Below, piece after piece: positions 44,744-51,939 of a stretch of 64,000 bases of DNA. Location: NCBI RefSeq assembly GCF_001679325.1, contig NZ_LZMX01000002.1; one strand, 5' to 3'. The stretch is from Haemophilus_D parainfluenzae_AD. GTDB lineage: Bacteria > Pseudomonadota > Gammaproteobacteria > Enterobacterales > Pasteurellaceae. A program made the translations under genes and the position numbers. Under the pieces are notes generated by a model that saw only the letters and a list, made by a program, of their open reading frames with translations, made no database searches and was not told the origin of the DNA. Each line of letters starts with the position of its first letter. Within the stretch, counting starts at the first letter, position 1.

Positions 44744-44773
44744 ACGGGCGAACTTAATGGTTCGCCCGTTTTT
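44744..44773 (+). terminator. Rho-independent terminator of fdhF
   Basis: ACGGGCGAAC/GTTCGCCCGT, a perfect 10-bp stem with a 6-base loop and T5, about 20 bases after the stop codon. It marks the left limit of the accessory island. Confidence 0.92.
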
Positions 44774-44880
44774 AAATCCACTCAACATAACCCTCACACA
44801 TAATCCAACATAAATGGGAAAATTTTGGATGAAGTGGGAAGAAATGAGAAAAGTGGAATGAAACAGAGTTACACATAGCG

Positions 44881-44919
44881 AAAAAGAAAACCCAGCGACT
44901 TTTTACGGTCACTGGGTTT
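44881..44919 (-). terminator. Terminator behind the Mor fragment
   Basis: AAACCCAG/CTGGGTTT (44888-44895 with 44912-44919) followed on the minus strand by TTTTC and TTTTT, a few bases past the Mor stop codon. It can also work on the plus strand. Confidence 0.75.
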
Positions 44920-44933
44920 GTTTTTAGGATCGA

Positions 44934-45078
44934 GCGAACATATCAAACTGCCGTTTGGCAATTTCTTCTTTCTGCACACGTTTGACGATTTTGTAGATCC
45001 ATTGCAAAGATAAACCATACTTCTTAGCAAGGTATGCGAGGTTATTGCCGGTGAACTCATTGAAAATTTGCTTTTTAA
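44934..45078 (-). pseudogene. C-terminal fragment of a Mor/C-type phage transcription activator
   Basis: The minus strand encodes about 47 residues ending at TAA 44934-44936. They include FTGNNLAYLAKKYGLSLQWI, the helix-turn-helix of the Mor family, the middle-gene activator of phage Mu and its Haemophilus relatives. The N-terminal dimerisation half is missing: homology stops at the palindrome CTTTTTAAAAAG (45067-45078), beyond which the opposite strand encodes MuB. No start codon or ribosome site is visible, so it is a remnant. Confidence 0.75.
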
Positions 45079-45190
45079 AAAGCTAATTTCAATTGTGTTG
45101 ATTGGTCAGCCTGAGTTGAAGTTGAAACTTTCTGAACGCAACACAGAAGTGCGTGAAGTGGTGCAACGCTGTGAGGTGGTGGAAGAGATG
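45077..45190 (+). pseudogene. Fragment of a MuB-type transposition ATPase
   Basis: About 37 residues containing ISIVLIGQPELKLKLSER followed by VREVVQRCEVVEEM match the sensor region of AAA+ MuB-like target-DNA activators from Mu-like phages. The Walker A part upstream and the C-terminal domain downstream are both missing. It abuts the Mor fragment head-to-head and loses homology near 45190. Not functional. Confidence 0.65.
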
Positions 45191-45272
45191 AAATACCTTG
45201 TTTGTCATTTCTTCTCCGTGTTGTTTTGTGGTAAATTATGGCAATCAATTTTTATTTGCTAAGGAACAAAAA

Positions 45273-45464
45273 ATGGAAAATCAAATTGCCGAATTAAAAA
45301 AAGAATTGGCGGCATTACAAGTACAACTGAAAACCCACTAAATCGCCTTAGAAATGCTGGCTGCAACGTTAGAACCTAATGCCCGTCAGCAGTGGGCGGA
45401 TTATCTGGCTTCTTATCTTGCCGTAAGAGCTCGGACAACTGCTGGGATCGCTCACGCAGAATAG
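45273..45464 (+). pseudogene. Small coiled-coil phage-type gene broken by an early stop
   Basis: A good ribosome site (AAGGA, seven bases before ATG 45273) begins a 22-residue peptide, MENQIAELKKELAALQVQLK plus two residues, that hits TAA at 45339. The same frame stays open for 40 more well-formed codons (IALEMLAATLEPNARQQWAD and on) to TAG 45462-45464. A single CAA to TAA change would explain this. The family is unknown to me; the coiled-coil start suggests a small regulatory or structural protein. Confidence 0.6.
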
Positions 45465-45582
45465 CCCTTGTTGCAATCAATTCAATCTCTACAGGAGAAA
45501 GTGGCGGCTCCGCTATCGCTTTCTTAATTACCGCGGTTAAGCCCGACTTTTTCAAAAAATAAATCAATAAACGGCTGAACAT
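45376..45582 (-). CDS. Small protein of unknown function, divergent from the repressor
   Basis: A 68-residue frame with a hydrophobic N-terminus (MFSRLLIYFLKKSGL) and a charged, helical remainder. AAGGAGGAG directly upstream of ATG 45582 is one of the best ribosome sites in the island. It faces the CI-like repressor gene across a 139-base region with inverted repeats, the arrangement of a phage lysogeny switch, but the protein does not look like Cro. Its 3' third is antisense to the broken gene at 45273-45464, so the C-terminus may be a junction product. Confidence 0.55.
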   Translation of the reverse strand: MFSRLLIYFLKKSGLTAVIKKAIAEPPLSPVEIELIATRAILRERSQQLSELLRQDKKPDNPPTADGH

Positions 45583-45641
45583 AAACTCCTCCTTCTTTCT
45601 GTTGCTTTATGGTTCGTTTGTGTTGATGTGGTAAAGTTAGG

Positions 45642-45705
45642 CGGAATAATTCCGAAATAACAAGTGAAATTTCTGAAAATCTAAATTATTTTCAGGTTAT
45701 TTCCG
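45642..45705. promoter_or_regulatory. Operator-like region with nested inverted repeats
   Basis: Between the divergent genes are the palindrome CGGAATAATTCCG (45642-45654), the perfect repeat CTGAAAAT-N7-ATTTTCAG (45673-45695) and the pair CCGAAATAAC (45652) and GTTATTTCCG (45696), near-complementary arms 34 bases apart. I infer binding sites for the CI-like repressor that follows. Confidence 0.6.
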
Positions 45706-45721
45706 ATAAAAGGCTAAAAAT

Positions 45722-46087
45722 ATGACTATTGGGGCAAGAATTAAGCAATTACAGAAAGAATTAGGTTATTCAAGTGCAGAAAAATTTACAGAGACTTTAG
45801 AAAAAACGACCGTTTCACGCTTAAGTGATGTTATTAGAGGTAAGCAAAAACTGCCTGATGACTTGATGTTTGAGCTAATTACCAAGTTTAATGTGAATTC
45901 TAATTGGATTATTGCAGGAGTCGGAGATATTTTTATCGGAAAAATTCCGAATAATGCACTTACACCATCAGAACAAACCCTGCTCGAAGACTATCGCGAA
46001 AGCAACGAGCAAGGCAAAGAAGCCATAGAGAAAACCGCAAGTGCTTTGGCGGTGACGGCGGCACCTACGACTCGTAAGGTAGCGTAG
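45722..46087 (+). CDS. CI-like helix-turn-helix phage repressor
   Basis: A 121-residue regulator. Residues 1-75 form an XRE/CI-type DNA-binding domain (MTIGARIKQLQKELGY ... TVSRLSDVIRGKQKLPDDL ... NWIIAGVGDIFI), followed by a short helical tail with LTPSEQTLLEDYRESNEQG; there is no LexA-type protease domain. AAGG lies eight bases before the ATG. It ends 33 bases before the NdpA-like gene and so may lie in the same transcript and control the cassette. Confidence 0.82.
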   Translation: MTIGARIKQLQKELGYSSAEKFTETLEKTTVSRLSDVIRGKQKLPDDLMFELITKFNVNSNWIIAGVGDIFIGKIPNNALTPSEQTLLEDYRESNEQGKEAIEKTASALAVTAAPTTRKVA

Positions 46088-46120
46088 AAAATATTTAATA
46101 CAAAAGAAGGAGTCAATGAT

Positions 46121-47218
46121 ATGACAGTTCAAATTCAAGCGGGCATCATTCATCAAATTAAAAAAGCCCAAAATACACCTGCGGCGGCTGCGTCATTACA
46201 ATTACAACAGCAATTACATTCCACAAGTAATACACACTTAACAACCTTTGTTGACTACGCCGAACAGCAGCTGCAAAAAACAGGTAAGAATAGTTCTATA
46301 AGTGGTGGTTTTGGTATTCAGCATACACTCTCTAAGGTGCTTGCTGACAGCTACTTTACGAAAACTGGGCAAATTGATTATTTACAACTATCCAAAGATA
46401 TTGCTCAAGGACTCTACTATTTTGTCACACAAAAAGCAGCCACAACTGGCGAGTATGTCCCAATAGTGTTCTATTGTGTAGATAATACCGACTATTTACT
46501 GATTTCACTGATTAGTCTGAATAAGTATATTAATATCGATGCGCAAGGCGAGTTTTCAGATACTAGCGTGATTGATAATGATGCCTTAAAGGTAGGGATA
46601 AAAATTAATTTAACGCAAATGGCGGCACATTATGCGCTACCAAATGATGAGCAACCAGAGAGCTACTACATTCAATGGATTCAGCGTGGCAATAGTAAAT
46701 TGCCTGATTATATTCAAGACTTTATCCCTGTTGGTGAACGAATTGATAACGGCAAAATAACCTCGACATTGCTTAAAAATATTAAAAATTATACCGCTTC
46801 AGTGTTTAATGATCCGAAAATTCGTCATAAAGTAGAGACAGATGTGGTAACATTATTGCGTAATAAATTTGAACGCGGTGAGTCAGTGCATATTGAAGAT
46901 GATATTGATGCCTTGCTTGATAGTGCATTAACTACTCACGGTTTAGATACCCAACCTAAATTCTGTGATTACCGCAAGGAAAACAATATTGTACTGGATT
47001 CATCTTTCAAAGTAGATTCAAGCAAATTGAAACCTTACGAAAAATTTGATTTATCTCTTTCCAATAAAGGTATTCTCATTAAAGGGGATATGGGGCAATT
47101 AGGGGAAAGTATTTTTGTTATTAAAGATGAAAGTAATGATAAAAAATACTTGCAAATAGAACTAGATCAAAAAGAATTTGATCAAATCACTCAACGTTAC
47201 GAGAGCTTATTACAATGA
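46121..47218 (+). CDS. NdpA/YejK-like nucleoid-associated protein, cassette gene 1
   Basis: A 365-residue protein of the 37-kDa nucleoid-associated family (YejK/NdpA). The C-terminal half includes YIQWIQRGNSKLPDYIQDFI near residue 185, a segment typical of the family, and LLRNKFERGE. The N-terminal 110 residues are less alike and contain a Gln-rich stretch. The chromosomal YejK is a core gene; this copy sits in a prophage remnant behind a repressor and overlaps the next gene by ATGA, so the two proteins are probably made together. AGGAG lies eight bases upstream. Role unknown; it may sense or bind DNA. Confidence 0.82.
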   Translation: MTVQIQAGIIHQIKKAQNTPAAAASLQLQQQLHSTSNTHLTTFVDYAEQQLQKTGKNSSISGGFGIQHTLSKVLADSYFTKTGQIDYLQLSKDIAQGLYYFVTQKAATTGEYVPIVFYCVDNTDYLLISLISLNKYINIDAQGEFSDTSVIDNDALKVGIKINLTQMAAHYALPNDEQPESYYIQWIQRGNSKLPDYIQDFIPVGERIDNGKITSTLLKNIKNYTASVFNDPKIRHKVETDVVTLLRNKFERGESVHIEDDIDALLDSALTTHGLDTQPKFCDYRKENNIVLDSSFKVDSSKLKPYEKFDLSLSNKGILIKGDMGQLGESIFVIKDESNDKKYLQIELDQKEFDQITQRYESLLQ

Positions 47219-48369
47219 TCTTAACTGAGTTTTTTAGTTTAGTAACTGAAATGTCTGTCAGTAAAAATAACCTGACAGGCTTTGTTACGCCTAAAAAACA
47301 AGAGGATATTGTAGCATTACGAAATTGGGATGATACGAGTGGAGAATTTGAATTAGAGAGTGAAACATTAAGCATTAACAAAAAAACCAGTTTTAAGCTA
47401 ACGCCAAGATTGCAAGATGGCTTAGGTTATGCGAGTTATGAAAGCTATTTTGATAAGAAACGGGAATGGTGGCTCAATCCGAGTTTCGATGATGTAGTCG
47501 AACATCAGTGGTGGCTATCCCAAGCATCAACAATGCAAATTTCGCAAGAAAATTTACAAACACTGGCAAAATTGTTGCAATTATTGGCAGACAAAAATCG
47601 TTTCTATTCAACTAACAATATAGTCGTATTTTTTAGCAAAAAACCTTCTGAACTTTCATTAAAAGCTCAAAATAGCCATTCTTTTGTTCAGCTTGTGCGT
47701 GACTTATCTGAAGTACAAATTCAAGCCATTAATAAAATTTGTGGATTTTTAGGTGGTAATAGTGAAGATGAACATTTTCATTCTAAGAAAAATGCCTTTT
47801 CAACGGCTTTAACTGATTACTTAACCGAAAAAGAAGGTCGGATTCAACATGATGTTTGTGATTTACTTACGGATATTGTAAATATTAGCAATCAAACGCA
47901 TACGCAATATGATCTCTATCTTGAAGATTTTTCTTATAGTAAATTTGTTAAAAAAATTGAAGAGAGAGCTTCAAAATTTACTGTGCGTATCAATGAGGCA
48001 CTAGGAAAATCAAGCACACAGGTTCTAGGATTACCTATTGCCGCTGCAGTATTTAATTTTGCAAAATTGGAAACTCAATGGGTGGGAGTTATCTCTTTGA
48101 TGGTTTATGCGGTGCTTTGTGCTGCTGTACTTTTCAATCAGAATAATCATCTTTTATATATTGAGAAAGAGTTTGATTTATTTGAAAGTAAGCTACCTAA
48201 GAAATTAAAAAATCAAGATTGGCAAATGACTAAAACTGCAGTGTTAGAACAAATAAAAAATCAAAAGCGATTAACTTATTTATTATGGTTCATTATTCTT
48301 TCAGCATTTTGGTATGCATCAGGTCTACTAGGTTACTTGGTTGCTATCACTTTTAGTAAATCAGTTTAA
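47215..48369 (+). CDS. Membrane-anchored protein of unknown family, cassette gene 2
   Basis: A 384-residue protein that I cannot assign. Residues 1-260 are soluble and mixed alpha/beta, with a tryptophan-rich stretch near 85-101 (EWWLNPS, HQWWLSQ) and a His/Asp/Glu patch at SEDEHFHSKK near 183. The C-terminus has hydrophobic segments at about 269-283, 290-308 and 354-377, so the domain should face the cytoplasm from the inner membrane. It overlaps the NdpA-like gene by four bases. A DNA-binding partner plus a membrane effector would suit an abortive-infection pair, but that is inference. Confidence 0.8.
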   Translation: MILTEFFSLVTEMSVSKNNLTGFVTPKKQEDIVALRNWDDTSGEFELESETLSINKKTSFKLTPRLQDGLGYASYESYFDKKREWWLNPSFDDVVEHQWWLSQASTMQISQENLQTLAKLLQLLADKNRFYSTNNIVVFFSKKPSELSLKAQNSHSFVQLVRDLSEVQIQAINKICGFLGGNSEDEHFHSKKNAFSTALTDYLTEKEGRIQHDVCDLLTDIVNISNQTHTQYDLYLEDFSYSKFVKKIEERASKFTVRINEALGKSSTQVLGLPIAAAVFNFAKLETQWVGVISLMVYAVLCAAVLFNQNNHLLYIEKEFDLFESKLPKKLKNQDWQMTKTAVLEQIKNQKRLTYLLWFIILSAFWYASGLLGYLVAITFSKSV

Positions 48370-48393
48370 AAGCTACTTTTTCCTATCACACTT

Positions 48394-48445
48394 AAACTCC
48401 TATTAATTTTTAAACCAATTTATAAAAAGTTAGTAGGAGTTTTTT
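48394..48445 (+). terminator. Terminator of the two-gene cassette
   Basis: A long imperfect hairpin: AAACTCCTA...TTTTTAAA (48394-48413) pairs with TATAAAAAG...TAGGAGTTT (48421-48442) and runs into T residues. The AGGAG in its right arm is also the ribosome site of the amidase fragment. Confidence 0.7.
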
Positions 48446-48625
48446 ATGCCTTACCCCATCAACAAAATCGTGATTCACCGTTCTGCCACCCAGAACGGCA
48501 AGCCACTACGCACCACCACTCAAACCGCTGCACAACGTATCGACGACTGGCACAAACAGCGTGGCTTTCAGCGTTTAGCAGGCAATTACAAGCAATTCAA
48601 TCCACACTTACAACACATCGGCTAA
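48446..48625 (+). pseudogene. N-terminal fragment of a phage N-acetylmuramoyl-L-alanine amidase
   Basis: A 59-residue frame starting MPYPINKIVIHRSATQNGK, with TAAQRIDDWHKQRGF and FNPHLQHIG, is the start of the T7-lysozyme-like amidases found as endolysins of Haemophilus Mu-like phages. It stops exactly where the family normally continues GYHYV, and the remaining two thirds with catalytic residues are missing. The usual Cys after the first His is Arg. Its AGGAG site lies inside a terminator hairpin, so it is unlikely to be translated well. Confidence 0.75.
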
Positions 48626-48676
48626 TATGGTATTCAAATTTTAGAAAACTGTAATTCAGTTTCAATATATGAAAAG

Positions 48677-48706
48677 AAAGCGAGATGAAATTATCTCGCT
48701 TTTTTC
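48677..48706. terminator. Terminator of the nik operon
   Basis: AAAGCGAGAT/ATCTCGCTTT, a 10-bp stem with a 6-base loop and T-rich tracts on both strands. It closes nikKLMQO on the minus strand and marks the right limit of the island. The rest of 48626-48772 shows nothing else. Confidence 0.88.
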
Positions 48707-48772
48707 ATTGTAGTTATGTTGAGCGGGTTTACGTTTTTTATTGAATTATTTTCTTAGATATTATGAACGCAT

Positions 48773-49414
48773 TTAGCCATCATTATCTGTGGCTAAAGAC
48801 AAACAAGAATCGGCGAGTGTTTCACTAAAGCGTAAATCATGCGAGGCAATAAGCATTGGTAACTGTAACTCGCGTAAAAGTGCGGTCAGTTTTGCGATAT
48901 TTTTTACATCCAGTCCGTTGGTTGGTTCATCCAATAACAATACTTTTGGCTGCATCGCTAGCACGCCAGCCAGTGCTGTAAAGTTCTGTTCTCCACCAGA
49001 TAAGGTATTCACAGAGCGATCTTTTAATCCAACAATATTCAGACGTTCTAATTGCTGTAATGCAATTTGATAGGCTTCATCTCGGTTCAATCCCTGATTG
49101 AGTGGACCAAAGGCTACATCATCAAGTACAGTTGGGCCGAAAAGCTGATCGCCGGCATGTTGGAAACAGATGCCTACTTTTCCACGTAGCGGTACAAAAT
49201 CCTTTTCTTGATGGCATGTTCGATCGAACCAGCGAATTTCACCTTGTTGGTGAGGTATAAAACCTAATAGACAGTGTAATAAGGTTGATTTCCCACAACC
49301 AATATCACCTTGTAAAAAAAGGCGGTGACCTTCAGGGAGTTCAAAAGAAAGGTTATCAATAATCACACGTTGCTCGCGCATGATCTGTAATTGTTTGACT
49401 TCGAGGACGTTCAT
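48773..49414 (-). CDS. nikO: Nickel ECF-type transporter ATPase NikO
   Basis: A 213-residue ABC ATPase of the CbiO/NikO group: Walker A GDIGCGKST near residue 36, the Q-loop CFQHAGDQLFGPTV near 82, signature LSGGEQN near 136 and Walker B VLLLDEPTNGLD near 157. It powers the nickel uptake system with NikMQ. The ATG at 49414 overlaps the nikQ stop (TGATG). Last gene of nikKLMQO. Confidence 0.93.
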   Translation of the reverse strand: MNVLEVKQLQIMREQRVIIDNLSFELPEGHRLFLQGDIGCGKSTLLHCLLGFIPHQQGEIRWFDRTCHQEKDFVPLRGKVGICFQHAGDQLFGPTVLDDVAFGPLNQGLNRDEAYQIALQQLERLNIVGLKDRSVNTLSGGEQNFTALAGVLAMQPKVLLLDEPTNGLDVKNIAKLTALLRELQLPMLIASHDLRFSETLADSCLSLATDNDG

Positions 49415-50058
49415 CAAGATTTATCCTGTGTTTTTTTCACATCATGCAGTTGAAAGCCACGTGCTTTTAGCGCCATTTCTGTTTTTTCTGCTTTAACGAG
49501 AGCATGAATTAATAATAATGCCACACGTTGCGCGGCGATAAATAAGGTTCTGCCGTTAAGTTTTGGCTGGTATCCGCGTGCGCGCATCGCCATATCCATT
49601 TTTTTATGTACATCACCCAGTACGGAAATATAACGTACGGTCAGAACAAATAGGTGAAGTAATTTTTCAGGCAACGGCAAACGACATAGCGCTTGCAATA
49701 AAAGGCTCTCGTTCATATCAATTAACAAGAGTCGAGTTAAACTTAAAATCAAATTAAAACGTAGCGTGATGAGCAGCGCGAGCTGAATGCCCATAGGATT
49801 TAATACTAAACCTTGCTCGGTGATTTTCCAGCTTAAGGTTAACCAAACGAGTAGCGTAAAGAGATTTAGTTTAAGCCAATATTTGAAATAACTGGTAAGG
49901 GATTTTCGATAGCGTATTAGCGCAATAAGTAATCCGCCTAATACGACTAGATTAAGGATAATAAGCGTTGAAATATGTGTCATTGTGCTGACGATAAGTC
50001 CACACAAAAACACATAAATTAATCGTAAGTGCGGTTGAAAAATAGCAAGAAAATTCAT
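49414..50058 (-). CDS. nikQ: Nickel ECF-type transporter membrane component NikQ
   Basis: A 214-residue CbiQ/NikQ-type transmembrane coupling protein with about five hydrophobic segments and the ATPase-contacting MAMRARGYQPK and MALKARGFQ motifs (Ala-Arg-Gly) near residues 160 and 200. It overlaps nikM by ATGA and nikO by one base, so all three are translationally coupled. Confidence 0.93.
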   Translation of the reverse strand: MNFLAIFQPHLRLIYVFLCGLIVSTMTHISTLIILNLVVLGGLLIALIRYRKSLTSYFKYWLKLNLFTLLVWLTLSWKITEQGLVLNPMGIQLALLITLRFNLILSLTRLLLIDMNESLLLQALCRLPLPEKLLHLFVLTVRYISVLGDVHKKMDMAMRARGYQPKLNGRTLFIAAQRVALLLIHALVKAEKTEMALKARGFQLHDVKKTQDKS

Positions 50059-50666
50059 TTCACCACACTGAGCACTGTTGGGTACATTTTGTTTAAGAAT
50101 AAGACCACACCAACACTGACGATACTGTCGATAATAAACACAGGAATATGTGATATCACCAGTAGCATAATCAGATCGCTGTAGGCTTTACCACCATCCA
50201 GAGCTAAGACTAAAGAAGCGAGCAAGGCCGCACCACCAACACCGATTACACCTGCACCAATTCCTGCGGCAATTTGAGTGCGACGGGAATTGTCATTTTC
50301 AAGTCTTTTTGCAAATAGCCAATGTACGAGAAGGGCAGGTAATGCCATTACGCATAAATTGACACCTAATACGGCAAATCCCCCGAAGGAAAAGAGCAGA
50401 GCTTGTAGTACTAATGCGATCAAAAAGGCAGGGAAAACAGCCCAGCCGAGAAACAGGCCGGCCATGCCGTTTAAAATGAGATGCACGCTGCCAATGCCAA
50501 CCGGTACATGAATGGTACCTGCAACAAAAAAAGCAGCAGCAAACAATGCTGTTAGCGGCAATTGCTGCGAATTGAGTCGTTTAAGACCAATCATTACGCA
50601 GACTAATGCGACAGCTGCACCACCAAGCAATACGGGTGTATGCAACACACCTTCCGATAAATGCAT
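50055..50666 (-). CDS. nikM: Nickel transporter substrate-specific component NikM
   Basis: A 203-residue CbiM/NikM-type S component. It begins MHLSEGVLHTPVLLGG with the N-terminal Met-His-x-x-Glu metal-binding start typical of the family, and FVAGTIHVPVGIGSVHLILNG follows (split over residues 50-70). I chose ATG 50666 over an upstream start because the N-terminal His must be residue 2; AAGGA lies eight bases upstream. Confidence 0.93.
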   Translation of the reverse strand: MHLSEGVLHTPVLLGGAAVALVCVMIGLKRLNSQQLPLTALFAAAFFVAGTIHVPVGIGSVHLILNGMAGLFLGWAVFPAFLIALVLQALLFSFGGFAVLGVNLCVMALPALLVHWLFAKRLENDNSRRTQIAAGIGAGVIGVGGAALLASLVLALDGGKAYSDLIMLLVISHIPVFIIDSIVSVGVVLFLNKMYPTVLSVVK

Positions 50667-50667
50667 A

Positions 50668-51171
50668 TTATCTTTCCTTAGATTGCGACGCACGCGTCAT
50701 CTTTGAGGCTCTAATCAATGCCCATAAGCCAAAAATACCAACAATATAGCCGATACCGCCAATAATATCGTGCAGGTAAATTTTGTCTTTTAATTTAGAA
50801 ATATCTTCGCGGACCAACATCAATGCATTGTCACTGTTATTAGTGGTTTGCGCAGATACTCTGTTGGCAACAATTGAGGCTCGATGTCCTTCTTCACCTT
50901 CTATCACTACTTTAATGGCACCTTCGGCAGTCGTATTGATCGGATAGGCAAATTGCCCATCGCGATCCGTTTTACCTTCCAATAGAGGGGAGTCCTGACC
51001 AGCTTGAAAAATCTCCATATAGGTTTCTGCCGCTGGGGTCATATCGGAATAATAGGCTTTGCCAGAAACTGTGCGTCCATCATATTGTGCAAAAACATGC
51101 AAACTATGAGCCAATGCTGATGGTGCGCACAGCCAGGTGAAAAGTGCGGTTAAAAATACAACTCTTTTCAT
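50668..51171 (-). CDS. nikL: Nickel transporter accessory membrane protein NikL
   Basis: A 167-residue protein with an N-terminal signal peptide (cleavage after ALA), a periplasmic beta-rich domain and one C-terminal membrane helix (about 133-152). NikL replaces NikN in the nikKLMQO type of Haemophilus and Actinobacillus nickel transporters. It starts at the nikK stop (one-base overlap) and ends one base before nikM. Confidence 0.88.
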   Translation of the reverse strand: MKRVVFLTALFTWLCAPSALAHSLHVFAQYDGRTVSGKAYYSDMTPAAETYMEIFQAGQDSPLLEGKTDRDGQFAYPINTTAEGAIKVVIEGEEGHRASIVANRVSAQTTNNSDNALMLVREDISKLKDKIYLHDIIGGIGYIVGIFGLWALIRASKMTRASQSKER

Positions 51172-51854
51172 TATTTCGCGTCAAAAGTTAGCATATATTC
51201 AACACTACGTTTGTTATAGTCAGGATTGTCTTGAACCGGCTCGTCAAATTCAGCCCAGACTTTGTTATAGCCCGCTTTAGGGGTGAATTGTGCAATACCT
51301 TTTTCATTGGTTAAGTTGAATGGGTGATCTTCGCCTAAACCCACTTTGATGCCTTGCTCAGGTTTACCTTTTACTAACACGAGAATATCGAGTGGTTGTC
51401 CCGCTTTCGGTTCACTTTGTGGAATAAGCTCATAATCCATATTGTGTGATTTATTCGCTTGTGCATCCCAGTGTAAAATCGCTTTGCCGAATTTGACTGG
51501 ATTAACACTGAGTACAGCTTCAGGTGCTTGCTGTTTGGTTTTTTCGACATATTTACCGCTTGGCAATTTTGACCAAACGCCATTATCAAAGCGAATAAAT
51601 GCGATGGCAGCATCAGGTGCAGCAAAGTGTGCTTCGCCTTCTTTAAAGTTTACTGTGGCATTTTGCAATTGGCCTTTAGCATCAAGTAGGCGTACCGCTT
51701 TTAATTTGCTTTGAGGATAGGTTTCAGTTTCCTCATGACCAAATTTAACCACATATTGCCCTTTTACATCCTTAACGGGCTCCAACCAAACATTATGTGC
51801 ATTAGCGAGTGAAGCACCGAATAGTGCAGTGATAAGTAATGCTGTTTTTTTCAT
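51171..51854 (-). CDS. nikK: Periplasmic nickel-uptake protein NikK (DUF4198)
   Basis: A 227-residue protein with a signal peptide that exposes AHNVWLEPV after cleavage (residues 19-27), a start that could bind nickel through its His, as proposed for NikK. The rest is a DUF4198 beta-sandwich; KVGLGEDHPFNLTNEKG lies near residue 175. It is the first gene of nikKLMQO and is transcribed from the MerR-type promoter facing nimR. Confidence 0.88.
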   Translation of the reverse strand: MKKTALLITALFGASLANAHNVWLEPVKDVKGQYVVKFGHEETETYPQSKLKAVRLLDAKGQLQNATVNFKEGEAHFAAPDAAIAFIRFDNGVWSKLPSGKYVEKTKQQAPEAVLSVNPVKFGKAILHWDAQANKSHNMDYELIPQSEPKAGQPLDILVLVKGKPEQGIKVGLGEDHPFNLTNEKGIAQFTPKAGYNKVWAEFDEPVQDNPDYNKRSVEYMLTFDAK

Positions 51855-51892
51855 GGAAGTTCTCCTTTTCTAACATGTGAATACTGTGATAA

Positions 51893-51923
51893 AGTATAAA
51901 ATATGAAGTAACTTCAGAGTCAA
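51893..51923 (-). promoter_or_regulatory. MerR-type promoter of the nik operon
   Basis: On the minus strand -35 TTGACT (51918-51923) and -10 TATACT (51893-51898) are separated by 19 bases, the overlong spacing of MerR-activated promoters. The spacer holds the dyad TGAAGT-T-ACTTCA. The regulator gene nimR starts 16 bases beyond the -35 in the opposite direction. Confidence 0.85.
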
Positions 51924-51939
51924 GTGTAATTTTAAAAAA

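Larger units (their letters stand above)
44775..48670. mobile_element. Accessory island: decayed Mu-like prophage with cargo
   Basis: About 3.9 kb between the terminators of fdhF and of the nik operon. It holds fragments of Mu-like Mor, MuB and an endolysin amidase, a broken small gene, a CI-like repressor divergent from a small gene, and an intact two-gene cassette. No uptake-signal core was seen between 44714 and 48874, by far the longest gap in the window. I found no clear terminal repeats or integrase, so the exact borders are estimates. Confidence 0.75.

Noticed and set aside
44869..45060. 63-codon minus-strand frame at the Mor fragment
   Set aside because: The Mor-like helix-turn-helix is read in a different minus-strand frame; this one gives an unrelated basic product.
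45068..45262. 64-codon frame containing the MuB-like segment read as an intact gene
   Set aside because: Only about 37 residues match MuB-type proteins; the ends are junction sequence and there is no ribosome site.
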